Source of the DNA: Salegentibacter sp.
GTDB taxonomy: Bacteria; Bacteroidota; Bacteroidia; Flavobacteriales; Flavobacteriaceae
Length of the DNA stretch: 64,000 nt
Assembly (NCBI GenBank): GCA_017795085.1
Contig: CP051246.1
Coordinates: 4,218,514 to 4,282,513 of the forward strand
Direction of reading: 5' to 3'
The position numbers and the translations under genes were made by a program. The notes beneath the pieces are model-generated. The model did not search any database. It was not told the origin of the DNA and was given only the letters and a program-made list of their open reading frames with translations. Below, in pieces: positions 52,785-63,500 of the stretch (the stretch's first letter is position 1; each line of letters opens with the position of its first letter).

Positions 52785-53697
52785 ATTCCCTGATGAACTT
52801 TTTATAGTATTTAGTAATTGCTTTCTTGTTTAGATTCTCATGAACCAAAATTTGATTCCTAAAGCTAATGGATTTATCTTTAGAAATAGACAAGGGTTCA
52901 GCGCCGGGAAATGCCATATTTTGCATGCTCTTCTCACTTCTTAAAATCCACCCCTGATAATTCGGAAGTTTTTCCGGTTCGCCCATAATGGTAATTCCGG
53001 TAGTTTTTCTGTTGCCTTCAAAATCTCCTTTAAGGTTCATCCATGGGCCTGCTTCTACGGGAAGGTTTTGTGGTGCTACTATTCCATCTTCCGATTCAAA
53101 GTTTATATTTTCGGGGAGTTTAATTCTGGGAGAAAACCCGCCGTAACCTTTGGCATCTTCCGAGCCGCCTATGGCCACGCCATTTTTTAAAGCAGTAAGC
53201 TTAATTTCAAAAGTAAGGGAGAAGGCTTTTTTAGTATGACGTTTAAAAGTTATTTGTAAATTTTCTTTGATAGCAGCTTCATTTTTTTGGTCGTTTATCC
53301 AAAAAACTTCAGCATTTATTACTGCTTTTGACTCGCTTATTTCAGTTTTTACATCTTCAACTTTCCAAGATATATTTTCACAAAGCCATGGATCTCCAAC
53401 CCGTTTCCCTTCAACATAAAGTTGGTGCCAGGTCCAGAAAATACCACGTTGGTGTAAATGATCCTCAGGAAAGTCTTCAGTGATGCTTTTACCATCCAAA
53501 CCGTAAAGTGGGTGAATATAATTAGCTCGAGGATATTTTCCTTCAAGACTTTTAGTTTCGGTTTGATAAAAATAGCGGGGTTTGTCATTTTCCAACAAAA
53601 GTATTCCCTCTTTTTGTTGACGGAATTCAAGATTTTGAGCCCTTAAAAATGAAGGGTTTAGAAGAATTAAAAACAATAAGAATCCACCGGTTTTCAC
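52783..53697 (-). CDS. DUF6807 (PmoA-like) secreted protein
   Basis: The 304-residue protein has a signal peptide (about 1-20, ending LRAQ). The segment around PRANYIHPLYGLDG and the DHLHQRGIFWTWH motif (about 78-90), with GGFSPRIKLP near 185-194, match the family named methane oxygenase PmoA/DUF6807 in Bacteroidota and Planctomycetes. Despite that name it is not a methane monooxygenase subunit; these proteins are secreted, often lie near glycan or sugar-ester genes and have no settled biochemical role. Here it lies convergent with the laminarin locus and stands alone. The conserved His-rich motif could bind metal, which is a guess. Confidence 0.75.
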   Translation of the reverse strand: MKTGGFLLFLILLNPSFLRAQNLEFRQQKEGILLLENDKPRYFYQTETKSLEGKYPRANYIHPLYGLDGKSITEDFPEDHLHQRGIFWTWHQLYVEGKRVGDPWLCENISWKVEDVKTEISESKAVINAEVFWINDQKNEAAIKENLQITFKRHTKKAFSLTFEIKLTALKNGVAIGGSEDAKGYGGFSPRIKLPENINFESEDGIVAPQNLPVEAGPWMNLKGDFEGNRKTTGITIMGEPEKLPNYQGWILRSEKSMQNMAFPGAEPLSISKDKSISFRNQILVHENLNKKAITKYYKKFIRE

Positions 53698-53861
53698 ACG
53701 ATTAAAATTAGATTAAACAATACGACAAATAAATATTAAGATTAAAAAATTTACTTTATGTTCCTTTATTGAGCGATTAGTTTGTTTTAATATATTATTT
53801 ATGAGGTTTTTATCTCTCCAAAACTTATAATCCATAGACACTTCAGGACGTTATTCTTCAC

Positions 53862-53890
53862 AAAAAGCCACCATTTTCCGGTGGTTTTTT
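53862..53890 (-). terminator. Bidirectional-looking terminator
   Basis: AAAAAGCCACC and GGTGGTTTTTT form a stem of about 11 positions (core CCACC/GGTGG) around a 7-base loop, flanked by T-runs on both strands. It follows the stop of the alpha/beta hydrolase gene read on the minus strand. Confidence 0.7.
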
Positions 53891-53902
53891 GATTTTATAA
53901 AG

Positions 53903-54808
53903 TTAATCATTATCCTCTTCTTCCATCTCCAGGTATTCATCGTAGGTTTCCTGCGGATCGGCTTCCAAAAATTCGTGGCAGCGGTTAAGTACATGCTGGA
54001 ATTCTTTTGGCAATTCTTCCTTTTCCCATGGATGCGAGAGCCCGAATACGTGATTGGCATTTTCTACCAGAAGTAATTTTGAAGCATCACTCCATTCAAA
54101 TAGATTTCCTGCATCAGCAATAGAAACCGTAGTGTCATTACTTCCGTGGACAATTAAATGCGGAATTTCAAGTTTTTCAGCTGCTTTTTTAATATTCAGC
54201 CGTTCTTTATTTTCTTTAAAATTCTTATAAAACTGGTAATGGTGTGGCAATTGCTGACCGGTTCTGGTGTTTACAATATATTGTACCCCTTTTTTCTCCC
54301 AGGCTTCCAGTTCTTTTTCTTTCGGAAAACGTTTTGCAAAGTCACTTACGGCGGCCAGAGTAATAAGTCGGGTAATCCGCTTTTCTTCAGCCGATTTCAA
54401 TACGGCAATTCCACCTCCCCGAGAATGCCCGATAAGGTTTAAATCCCCCGGATCTATTTGGGTTAAATGTTTAAAATCGGGCAATAACATCCAATCTATA
54501 ACCGATTGTAAATCATCTAATTCTTTGATAAAATTATTGTCACCAAAAGCTTCAATATCTATAAATTCAGTAGGTTTTTCAGGAGTAGTGCCATTATGTG
54601 AAAAATTAAACTTTACAAAGAAATAGCCTTTTTCAGCAAAGAACTCGCCCATTTTATCCCAACCGCCCCAGTCTTTAAAACCTTTGTAGCCATGGCAGAA
54701 CAGAACCACAGGTTTTTGTTTATCGTCTTCGGAATAAAATAAATCGGCTAAAATAGGTTTGCCGTGTTTTCCTTCAATTTGAAGGTTGGTTTCTTTAATA
54801 ATTTCCAT
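53903..54808 (-). CDS. Cytoplasmic alpha/beta hydrolase
   Basis: The 301-residue protein has no signal peptide. The fold is shown by VVLFCHGYKGFKDWGGW (34-50), the elbow G127-H-S129-R-G131, acid D225 in HGSNDTT and base H253 in ANHVFG, a complete triad. The family includes dienelactone-hydrolase-like and acylaminoacyl-peptidase-like esterases of unknown substrate. Its start overlaps the 3' end of the AddB-like gene by 14 bases, so translation is probably coupled. The acidic tail (EEEDND) is of no known function. Confidence 0.85.
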   Translation of the reverse strand: MEIIKETNLQIEGKHGKPILADLFYSEDDKQKPVVLFCHGYKGFKDWGGWDKMGEFFAEKGYFFVKFNFSHNGTTPEKPTEFIDIEAFGDNNFIKELDDLQSVIDWMLLPDFKHLTQIDPGDLNLIGHSRGGGIAVLKSAEEKRITRLITLAAVSDFAKRFPKEKELEAWEKKGVQYIVNTRTGQQLPHHYQFYKNFKENKERLNIKKAAEKLEIPHLIVHGSNDTTVSIADAGNLFEWSDASKLLLVENANHVFGLSHPWEKEELPKEFQHVLNRCHEFLEADPQETYDEYLEMEEEDND

Positions 54809-57545
54809 TTTTAATTTCTTTTTCTACAAATGCAATTTCTGGATTGCAAATTTCGATGATTAATGCTTTTAATTGTTGCTGAAAAGCCTCTAAAGTTTCA
54901 GCATCTACTTCTGTTTTTTTGTTTTTACTTCTACTGGCATCCTTTTTGGCAAATTTTAGAAAGCCGCTTTTTAGATTTTTAAAAGAAATTACCCCGGCTT
55001 CTACCGGTGGTAACAAATTTAAATTTCCCGAAATAATACTGGCGTAAGTAAGCACCTGGAAACTCTTACTATACTTGTCATAATCGGTAGTCAACAAATC
55101 CCAATCTACAACTTCCAGCTGGTTTTGTAAGACTTTTCCGGTTTTGTAGTCAACAATCCTGGTAATACCGTCAACATTTTCAACACGGTCTACTTTGCCG
55201 CCAATTTTTACGGGAAAATCCAGCCCGGGAATACGTAGTTGTAAATCCAATTTTTTTTCAATCATAAGAATTTCTACAACAGCACCGTTTTTAATTCTTG
55301 TTAATTCTTCGTTTAAGAAATTATAAAGGTAGCGTTTGGCCACTTCAAAAATGAGCAGGTTTTTACCATATTTCATCGGGTTGGGGGAATAACTATTTTG
55401 AAATTGAAGCGCCACCTCCTCCGGTATTTTTTGAATAAATCCTTCAATATTGCTTTGGGTTAAGATTTTACCTTCAAGGGGCTTGTAGAAATTTTCAAGA
55501 CTATCGTGAATAACCGTACCCAGGGTATTATAGGCCACGGTTTCTTCTACCACATCAGGATCTTTGATCTTTAAAATATATTGCGAATAAAAATCAATAG
55601 GATTACGCACATAAGTAGTTAAGGCTGAAGGAGAAAAACCTCTGGCAGCAATTTCTTTTAACCGCTCTATTATAGCCGGTGTTTTTGTTATTACATTCAT
55701 CTCCTGCTTGATGGCAGGAACCTGCGGGCTTACCTGTATTTTTTTTAACTGGTGCGCAGGTTGGTTTTCGATTTCCAATTGGGTTATAAAGCGGCTTTTT
55801 TCACCATTATTCAGGCCATCAGGTTCGGTGTTATAAAGCAGGTATACGTTTTTTGCCCGCTGCAATAACCGGTAAAAGTGATAGGTATAAACTGCGTTTT
55901 TTTCCCGATAGGTTGGTAACTTATATTGCTGCTTTAGTTCAAAAGGGAGAAAAGAATTATTTGATTTTCCTGAGGGTAAAATCCCTTCGTTTACCGAAGT
56001 GATAATCACCGTTTCAAAATCGAGTGCACGAGATTCTAGCATGCCCATAAGTTGCAGACCTTTAAAAGGACGTCCCTGAAAATTGAGGTTTTCGGTACTC
56101 ATCATTTCCCGGTAAAACACGTGCATGCTTTTAAGGCTTTTAATGTGCGGGTAATCCTGCAATAAGGTCTGCAATTTATTGAAAACCTGATGAAAACGAT
56201 ATAAAAATTCCAGTCCCAGCCTGTTTTGCTGTTTTTCATAGCTTTTTTTCACCATTTGGATGGTGATTTGAATTTGTGCTATAAAACTTTCAGGATGGTC
56301 ATTGTTTTCTATAAAGCAGGCTTTAATCAAATCCTGGGTTTTTTCAAAATGGGGTATGATTTCCTTTGCTGAAAGGTAAACTGTATTTTCCTTTGAAAGT
56401 TTTTGGTTGAATTTTTCAGCTTCGGTTCTTAATAACTCATAAAGGGCGGGATGATTGATTATGGAGATAACGTCTTTGTAATAATACCCATTTTTTTCAT
56501 TGAGATGAATATGAAAAATCTTTTCAAAAAGCGAAGCGAGCGGAGCATTTTTTAGCGGGAAGCCCATGGTAATATTGAGATCTTCCACATTTGGCGGTAA
56601 ACTGTTCAAAACGGGCAATAACAGGTCTTCTTCGCCTAAAACCACGGCGGTTTTTTCAAGTTGGTCCTGGCTGAAATTTGCCAGGATCTCTCCCAAATAT
56701 TTAGCCTGTCCTACATTTTTTGCCGTGCCGATAACATTTATATTTTTTTTACCTCGGAAAACATCAATTTTGCTTTTTGCTTTTTGATGTTCATAAAAAG
56801 ACCATTTTTTTAAATATTCACTTATAAACATGGAAGCCGAGTGGGTTTTATCGGCTAGGAAAACATCGTCCAGATCCCAGTGAATTTCCGTGTTTTCTTG
56901 TGCAAGCATATACTGAATGATTTCCTGTTCAGCATTATTTAAAGCATTAAAACCCAGAAAAACATGTTTTTGCTGATTTTCCCGACAATAGGTTGAAATA
57001 TTAGAGGCCGCTTCTCGATAAATTAAACCCTGATAGGCTTGCTGTTTATGATCTAGGCGTTCTTTTAAGCCCTCGTAATATTCCGGTAGTTTGTGCCAGA
57101 ATTTAAGGTAGTTTTGAATGAGTTCGGTTTTTTCTGCCTGTAGGTACCAATGGTTAATATCCTGAATTTCGGCCAGGTAATTAAAAAACTTTTTATAGTC
57201 TATTAAATAGCGGTCTATTTCATTAAAGTCATGCAATAATGTTTGGGCCCAGGCGATAAAAGTTTCAAAACTTTCACGATTTTCAGGCTTGGTTTTTTCA
57301 TAATAAACTTCATAAAATTCAAAAAGACAGTTGGTATTACCTATAAGGTCAAGACCTGAAACCTCCTGGGCAAACTCTTCAATACTATAGGTTTTTGGGG
57401 CAAATAAATTTTGGCCACTTAGTTTGGCGAGTTCATTTAAGAGAAAACTACCGGCCCTTCTCGAAGGCAATATAAAGATGGTTTCTGAAATGTTAACGCC
57501 TGATTTTAAATACTCTTGAAGAATTTGGGCTATAAATGATGTCAT
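54795..57545 (-). CDS. AddB-like PD-(D/E)XK nuclease of a RecBCD/AddAB-type complex
   Basis: The 916-residue protein has an inactive-helicase-like N-terminal region beginning IFILPSRRAGSFLLNEL and, near the C-terminus, the nuclease core D786 (GKVDR) with D799-Y-K801 (IVDYKTG). This is the AddB arrangement. The iron-sulfur cysteines of Firmicute AddB are not evident, as the tail has one cysteine. The partner is probably the UvrD-type helicase-nuclease at 60526-63654, separated here by ompA and kbl. Together they would resect double-strand breaks for RecA repair. A terminator stands upstream between it and the OmpA gene. Confidence 0.82.
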   Translation of the reverse strand: MTSFIAQILQEYLKSGVNISETIFILPSRRAGSFLLNELAKLSGQNLFAPKTYSIEEFAQEVSGLDLIGNTNCLFEFYEVYYEKTKPENRESFETFIAWAQTLLHDFNEIDRYLIDYKKFFNYLAEIQDINHWYLQAEKTELIQNYLKFWHKLPEYYEGLKERLDHKQQAYQGLIYREAASNISTYCRENQQKHVFLGFNALNNAEQEIIQYMLAQENTEIHWDLDDVFLADKTHSASMFISEYLKKWSFYEHQKAKSKIDVFRGKKNINVIGTAKNVGQAKYLGEILANFSQDQLEKTAVVLGEEDLLLPVLNSLPPNVEDLNITMGFPLKNAPLASLFEKIFHIHLNEKNGYYYKDVISIINHPALYELLRTEAEKFNQKLSKENTVYLSAKEIIPHFEKTQDLIKACFIENNDHPESFIAQIQITIQMVKKSYEKQQNRLGLEFLYRFHQVFNKLQTLLQDYPHIKSLKSMHVFYREMMSTENLNFQGRPFKGLQLMGMLESRALDFETVIITSVNEGILPSGKSNNSFLPFELKQQYKLPTYREKNAVYTYHFYRLLQRAKNVYLLYNTEPDGLNNGEKSRFITQLEIENQPAHQLKKIQVSPQVPAIKQEMNVITKTPAIIERLKEIAARGFSPSALTTYVRNPIDFYSQYILKIKDPDVVEETVAYNTLGTVIHDSLENFYKPLEGKILTQSNIEGFIQKIPEEVALQFQNSYSPNPMKYGKNLLIFEVAKRYLYNFLNEELTRIKNGAVVEILMIEKKLDLQLRIPGLDFPVKIGGKVDRVENVDGITRIVDYKTGKVLQNQLEVVDWDLLTTDYDKYSKSFQVLTYASIISGNLNLLPPVEAGVISFKNLKSGFLKFAKKDASRSKNKKTEVDAETLEAFQQQLKALIIEICNPEIAFVEKEIKNGNY

Positions 57546-57548
57546 TGT

Positions 57549-57583
57549 ATAAAAATAAAAAACGCCCCGTGAAAACGGAGCGT
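57549..57583 (-). terminator. Rho-independent terminator after OmpA gene
   Basis: On the minus strand ACGCTCCG pairs with CGGGGCGT (8 bp with one G-T pair; 57562-57569 and 57576-57583), followed by a T-run that is the A-rich stretch at 57549-57561. It ends the OmpA transcript before the AddB-like gene. Confidence 0.85.
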
Positions 57584-57632
57584 TTTTTGAGAAACTTTTA
57601 ATAGGGATTCTTTACTCAGAATCTTTTATTTT

Positions 57633-59018
57633 TTAGTTTTCCTCTAAAGATATTTCAACACGTCGGTTTTCCTGTCTTCCGGCATCGGTGCTGTTGGTAG
57701 CGATTGGGCGTTCTTCACCGTAGCCTTCAGAAGAAAGCCTGTTATCTGCAATTCCTGCACCTCTTAGCCATTTTAACACAGCGGCAGCACGTTCTTTTGA
57801 AAGTTGCAGGTTATATTCTGCAGCACCGGTACTATCGGTATGACCTTCAATGTGGAATACTGAATTGGGATATTCTTTCATAGTATCCGCAATATTCTGT
57901 AAAGCTTCTTCAGATTCTGAACGAATGGTCGCTTTATTAAGGTCGAATAAAATAGTGTTTGAATACTCATTTAATTCTGAAATTGCTTCGGCAGTTGGCT
58001 CAGGGCAACCATCGTTTTCAACAGTTCCGGGCGTATCAGGACATTTATCATCTTTATCAAGAACACCGTCATTATCACGATCTTCATAAGGACATCCGTT
58101 GTTTTCTGCAGGTCCGGCTTCTTGTGGGCATTCATCTTTATTATCGGCTACACCATCACCATCGGCATCAGGGCATCCGTTAAGCTCTGCCAAACCGGCT
58201 TCTTCAGGACACTCATCTTGGTTATCGGGGATTCCATCACCATCGGTATCCGGACAGCCGTCGAATTCTGCAAGTCCTGCTTCTTGTGGGCATGCATCTC
58301 TACGATCTTCTATACCGTCACCATCAGAATCGGGACAACCGTTAAATTCAGGTAATCCTGGCGTTTCAGGACATTCATCGTTTTTGTCATAAACACCATC
58401 ACCATCGGTATCGGCACCTCCAAACATAAATTTAACCCCTGCAACATGTTGAAAGTGTGAAGCATTATCAACATCAAAAACATGTTTGTAATTAGATTCA
58501 ACATTGATAGCTACATTATCGTTCACCCAAAAGTTAAGTCCGAATTTTCCGTTTAAAGTTCCGGCGCTAAGTCCGGCAATCGGGATATTATCATTATCAC
58601 CAATATTGGTGTAACCCCCACCAACACCAACTACGGGGTCAATCCAGCCGTGATTTAAGAGCGCGCGAAGACTATAGTTAAAAAATCCGTCTACAGAATA
58701 GTAAGCAAGATCGTTGGTACCCATATCTCCATAAGTATCGATTTGATTAACCGAACCACTCAGTTCAAAAACGACTCCGCCGCCAATATAGCGCCCAACA
58801 CTTAGGCGTGAGAAAGCGGGAATGATATTATAATGATCTCCGGCATTAAAATATTGGTCAAAGGCGCCTCCCAAAGGTGCGTCACCTCCGGTAGGGTAGA
58901 AATCTACCGCATTAGCCTGAATCCCAATAGACCAGGGGTTGTTGGCATCCTGAGCATTAACCGAGACAATGCTAAATACCATAACGGCAGCTAATAAGAA
59001 TTTACCAAAATGTTTCAT
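57633..59018 (-). CDS. OmpA-family outer-membrane protein with thrombospondin type-3 repeats
   Basis: The 461-residue protein has a signal peptide (about 1-23), an outer-membrane beta-barrel (about 24-200), five calcium-binding thrombospondin type-3 repeats (203-339, each around D.DGDG..D..D.CP) and a C-terminal OmpA peptidoglycan-binding domain (about 352-461, with EGHTDSTG at 391-398 and NRRVEI at 451-456). It links the outer membrane to peptidoglycan, with the repeats acting as a Ca2+-stiffened spacer. This is a common flavobacterial surface protein, often abundant. It is a single-gene unit with its own terminator. Confidence 0.93.
   Translation of the reverse strand: MKHFGKFLLAAVMVFSIVSVNAQDANNPWSIGIQANAVDFYPTGGDAPLGGAFDQYFNAGDHYNIIPAFSRLSVGRYIGGGVVFELSGSVNQIDTYGDMGTNDLAYYSVDGFFNYSLRALLNHGWIDPVVGVGGGYTNIGDNDNIPIAGLSAGTLNGKFGLNFWVNDNVAINVESNYKHVFDVDNASHFQHVAGVKFMFGGADTDGDGVYDKNDECPETPGLPEFNGCPDSDGDGIEDRRDACPQEAGLAEFDGCPDTDGDGIPDNQDECPEEAGLAELNGCPDADGDGVADNKDECPQEAGPAENNGCPYEDRDNDGVLDKDDKCPDTPGTVENDGCPEPTAEAISELNEYSNTILFDLNKATIRSESEEALQNIADTMKEYPNSVFHIEGHTDSTGAAEYNLQLSKERAAAVLKWLRGAGIADNRLSSEGYGEERPIATNSTDAGRQENRRVEISLEEN
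58002..58412 (-). repeat. Coding tandem repeat (thrombospondin type-3)
   Basis: Five consecutive units of 27-29 residues (about 81-87 bases) lie within the OmpA gene: four of 27 residues and one of 29 with a YEDRDNDG start. The DNA copies are diverged but visibly related. Long antisense frames here are a by-product of the repeat composition. Confidence 0.9.
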
Positions 59019-59049
59019 ATCAGATAGTTTAGTTTGAAATTAGTGTTAA

Positions 59050-59057
59050 CAAATGTA
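59050..59057 (-). promoter_or_regulatory. Possible -7 box of the OmpA gene
   Basis: On the minus strand TACATTTG fits the Bacteroidota TAnnTTTG box, 32 bases upstream of the start codon. The partner TTTG about 19 bases upstream is only TTTT, so the match is partial. Confidence 0.4.
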
Positions 59058-59167
59058 TATGCAAAAAACCTATTAAAAAAAGATCAAATAATAAATTTTT
59101 CTTAATAAAGCCTTGTATTGTGGCGGTTTTCGGAATTTTAGAAGTGAAATTTTATTGTTTTTTTACG

Positions 59168-60361
59168 CTAAATTATCTCTAATTCTTTCCCAACTTTTTT
59201 GAAAGCTTTAATAGCCTGATCCAGATGTACTTTTTTATGCGCAGCTGATAATTGTACCCGGATACGGGCTTTTTCTTTTGGTACTACCGGATAAAAGAAC
59301 CCGATTACGTAAATACCTTCTTCCAGTAGCCTGTCTGCCATTTTTTGAGAAAGTTTTGCATCATATAGCATCACAGGAACAATGGCGGCATCACCATCAA
59401 TAATATCGAAACCGGCCTCTTTGATTCCATTTTTGAAATATGCTGTATTTTCTTTTAATTTTTTTGACAGGCTGTTGTCATTCTCCAACATTTCAAAAAC
59501 CTTTAAAGACGCACCTACAATAGAAGGGGCGAGGGAGTTTGAAAATAAATAAGGACGGGAACGTTGGCGCAGGATTTCTATAATTTCTTTTTTAGCAGTG
59601 GTATAACCGCCCATTGCTCCACCAAGGGCTTTGCCTAAAGTACCGGTAATAATATCTACACGGCCCAATACATTTTTTAATTCAGGGGTGCCAATTCCTT
59701 TTTCGCCAATAAAACCTGTGGCATGGCATTCATCTACCATTACCAGTGCATCATATTTATCGGCCAAATCGCAAATATCATCCATTGGGGCTACCAGTCC
59801 GTCCATAGAAAATACCCCGTCGGTGACAATAAGTTTAAAACGGGCACCTTTTTCATTTGCGGCTTGTAATTGTTTTTCTAAATCTTGCATATCGCCATTT
59901 TGATAGCGGTAGCGAGCGGCTTTACACAATCTTACGCCGTCAATAATAGAGGCGTGGTTTAAGGAATCTGAAATAATAGCGTCTTGAGCGGTAAGTAAAG
60001 GTTCAAAGATCCCTCCGTTTGCATCAAAACAAGCAGCGTAAAGAATGGTATCTTCAGTACCGTAGAAATCGGCTATTTTCTGCTCTAATTCTTTATGGAT
60101 ATCCTGGGTCCCGCAAATGAAACGTACACTAGACATTCCAAAACCATGGGTGTCCATCGTATCTTTGGCAGCCTGGATAACTTCGGGATGTGAAGAAAGT
60201 CCCAGGTAATTATTTGCACAGAAATTAATAACTTCCTGACCCGTAGAAATTTTTATCACGGCATCCTGTGGCGAAGTAATAATCCGTTCCTTTTTGAATA
60301 ATCCGTTATCCTTTATTTCCTGAAGTTCATTTTCCAGATGGTCTTTTATTTTACCATACAT
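59168..60361 (-). CDS. kbl: Glycine C-acetyltransferase (2-amino-3-ketobutyrate CoA ligase)
   Basis: The 397 residues match the usual Kbl length. It is a fold-type I PLP enzyme of the alpha-oxoamine synthase family: PLP lysine K244 in TGTLGKALGG, D210-E-C-H213 in the cofactor pocket, and the NFCANNYLGLSSHP start (46-59) typical of Kbl. It converts 2-amino-3-ketobutyrate and CoA to glycine and acetyl-CoA in threonine breakdown, in the cytosol. The partner threonine dehydrogenase is not in the window. 8-Amino-7-oxononanoate synthase is a related alternative, but GTQDIHKELE and the overall similarity favour Kbl. Confidence 0.93.
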   Translation of the reverse strand: MYGKIKDHLENELQEIKDNGLFKKERIITSPQDAVIKISTGQEVINFCANNYLGLSSHPEVIQAAKDTMDTHGFGMSSVRFICGTQDIHKELEQKIADFYGTEDTILYAACFDANGGIFEPLLTAQDAIISDSLNHASIIDGVRLCKAARYRYQNGDMQDLEKQLQAANEKGARFKLIVTDGVFSMDGLVAPMDDICDLADKYDALVMVDECHATGFIGEKGIGTPELKNVLGRVDIITGTLGKALGGAMGGYTTAKKEIIEILRQRSRPYLFSNSLAPSIVGASLKVFEMLENDNSLSKKLKENTAYFKNGIKEAGFDIIDGDAAIVPVMLYDAKLSQKMADRLLEEGIYVIGFFYPVVPKEKARIRVQLSAAHKKVHLDQAIKAFKKVGKELEII

Positions 60362-60525
60362 AATTTTTCAATTTTAAAAAGTGTGTGATTTGATTTTTAA
60401 ATTATTTTAAACTTTGTGTTTCATTCGTCAATTAAAAATTTTTGTTCTTTCACTTAATAATATATCGTGGCTTTTGTTTAGCACTTTACTGCAAAACTAC
60501 AAGTTTTATAAAATAATAGAGGCTT

Positions 60526-63500
60526 TTAAATATATTGTAATTCAGGTTCTTTTTTAAGATATACCACAATTTTGTTAGTTACCGTGTATCCTATGTTTTC
60601 AAGGGCAATAGCATATTCGTTAATTTGCTTAGCATGTTTTTCTTGAAATTGTCCGGTTTTATAATCAATTATTTGAGCTAAAGTCCCTTCTATATTCAAA
60701 CGGTCGGGGCGTAGGCGTTTTCCTTCTGAAGTTAGTATTTCACGTTCATTATAATTGATGCTGCCCTTTTTAAAATATGAATTTAAAGCGGGATGGTAAA
60801 TGATTTTAGAGATTACCTTTTCAATTTTATCCAGGTTCTTTTTTGTTATCAAGCCTTCGTTTACGGCTTTTCCCAGCGCTTTTTCCAGATCGGCTTCGGT
60901 ATTGATATTTGCAAGGATTTCGTGAATAATTTCTCCTTTTTCAATGGCTTCAGCTTGTTTGCTGTCCCAAAGCATTCCTGACCGGGTTACAATATTTACA
61001 GCTTTATTTTGCGTGGGGGAAGAATAAAATTTCTTTTGTATTAGCGTTGAAGTTGTTTCTGAAAAAATATTGTGTTGCGGAATTTCTCCAAATTTATAAT
61101 GTAATTCGTTTCCTTTCCAAAGTCCATTTTTCTTCAGAAATGCGATTAACAATCCTGAAGTTTTTGCAAGGTTTTCATTACCATTTTTATCCAAATCTGC
61201 TTTTGAAAGCAGGTAGAGTTGGTGCGATGCCCGCGTACAAGCAACATACAGAACATTTAAAGTGTCCATTTCATTTTGATCCAGCAGTTCTCGAAATTGG
61301 GCTTCGGTATGTTTGTTCCAGTGTGTTAATTTTTTAGAAGCGCTGATGTAACTTACCGGTAATTCACTTAGCTTCTCGGGAAGCTCTATCCATAACGATT
61401 CCTGTCTTGTATTCTGAAAATCGGAATTGGCAAACGGATAAATTACTACCGGAAATTCCAAACCTTTAGATTTGTGAATAGTCATTACCTGGACGGCATC
61501 TTCAGCCTTGGGAACAGCAATGCTGAGTTTTTCATGATCATCTTCCCACTGCTGAAGGAAATCGGCAAGGCCGGTGATGTTTTTTTGGGTAGTTTCAAAA
61601 ACATATTCCAGAAAAAATTGAACGTAAGCATCGGTGGTTTCCACAAGATTAAAACTCCTTATTATGTGTTCTGCAGCTTCGTAAAGCGAGAGGTTTTTTA
61701 TCGCTGAAATCTTAAAATCTATTTCATATTCTTGCAACCAGGAGAAAAAATAATCTTCATTGGCGTCCAGGTTTTTCCTTAATAGCTCAAACGGATTTTT
61801 AATTTGAAGTTTTTCTTTAAGGAAGTTAAAAAGTTCAAATTTTAATGGTTTATCACTGGGTTTTAGTGAGAATTCCAGTAAATGCATTATAAAATTTACC
61901 TTAGGCGAATTGGCAAGAAGCAAAGTTTCTGAAGAAACTACTGAAATTCCGGCTTCGCTTAAGGCATTGGCCACTGTGACCCCTTCCTTTCGGGTGCGGG
62001 TTAAAATACAAATGTCTTTCTTAGGTGTGTTTTTCGCTTCCAGTTTATAAATAATTTCCAAGACTTTTTGCGGATAAATCTCAAATTCTTCTTCGCGTTT
62101 TCCGGCTTCAATAAAAGTGATATCCACATAACCAAAATCCCCTTTTTTAGGCTCCTGACTACTATTTTCAAAGAGGTTTTGGTAATCGGGATGATTGAGG
62201 TAGCCCGAAGCAAATTTGAAAAACCGGTTATTGAAATTCACAATTTCACTACCACTTCTATAATTGGCTGGCAGGTTAAAAATTTCCTGTTCTATCCCAA
62301 AAGGTTTCTCCTGCTTGTTATATAGTGCTATAAATTGTTCGGCCTTACCGCCACGCCAGCGGTAAATAGATTGTTTGGCGTCGCCTACCAGCATAAGGCC
62401 GGCGAGTTCTCCCGGTGTGGTGCCAGACAATTTATTGTCTATTAAAGGAATAATATTTTCCCATTGCATTCGCGAAGTATCCTGAAATTCGTCTATAAAA
62501 TAATTGCCGTAACGTTCTCCAAGACGTTCGTAAATAAATGGGGCTGGTTGATGTTTTACCTGTTGGCTTATGGTTGCATTAAATTCAGAAATTAGCAAAA
62601 GGCCACGCTCTTTTTTAATACTTTCTACCTGTTGATTAATTGTATTGAGCAGTGAAAGTTGTACCAGATTTTTGCTAATTTCTTCTAACATTTCAAAATA
62701 GTAATTCGCCTGTTGCGATGTCCTGAAAATTTCACAAATTTGAGCTTGAAAAGCATCGAGAAGGTTTTGCTTATCCTTATCTACCCGCTTAGGGTACAAA
62801 CTGGAAGTTTCAAGGTTTTCTATCCATTTTTTCTCATAATCATATGAATAATTTTCTGCCTTGATTTTTTCAAAATAGGTCCAGAGATATTTCCCGTTAA
62901 AATCACTTCTTTCAAAGTTATTATCCGCAGCAATTTCAAAAAATAAATCAGCGGAATCTTTTATAAGTTTTGCGGTACTTTTCTTTTCAAGCTTTAATTT
63001 TTTACTGAAAGCTTCAAAATCGGCCAGAGATTTATTTTTTAGTTTTTGGAGTGGTGCCTGATGGTTTTCATTGGTAAGCAGTTTTGAAATCTCAAAAAGA
63101 TCACGGGTAATATCCCAACTTTTATCTTCATTGGCTTTGCTCAATGCAAAATCGCATAAAACTTTGGTGAGTTTTTTATCGGTGCCGGCTTTGGCAATAA
63201 GGCCTTCAACAGCCTCCATTAAAATTTCATCAGTGTTTAAGGCAACTTCAAAATTCACTGGTAATCCAAGGTCTTTGGCAAAACTCCGCAATATACGCTG
63301 ATTAAAAGCATCTATGGTAGAAACTTCAAAAGCTGCATAATTATGAATGATATTCTTTAAAATTGCAGCCGATTTTTTTTGCAATTCGGTATCATCAAGT
63401 GAAACCTGCTCCTTTACCGCTGTCCATAAACCCTGATAATCTTCGGCAACCGGATTTTGAGAAAAAGCATGCAACGCATGTATGATTCGCGTTTTCATTT

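Noticed and set aside
52783..53697. A methane monooxygenase subunit from the PmoA family name
   Set aside because: The family label is historical; the protein has a signal peptide and no membrane helices or MMO motifs.
58099..58392. Long open frames antisense to the OmpA gene
   Set aside because: They arise from the regular thrombospondin type-3 repeats; no start context or family similarity.
58002..58412. Repeats as a possible CRISPR array
   Set aside because: Units are contiguous, diverged and in frame with Ca2+-binding motifs; there are no unique spacers between conserved repeats.
60492..60499. TAGTTTTG on the minus strand as a kbl promoter box
   Set aside because: It fits TAnnTTTG, but no TTTG lies about 19 bases upstream and the leader would be about 130 bases; not convincing alone.
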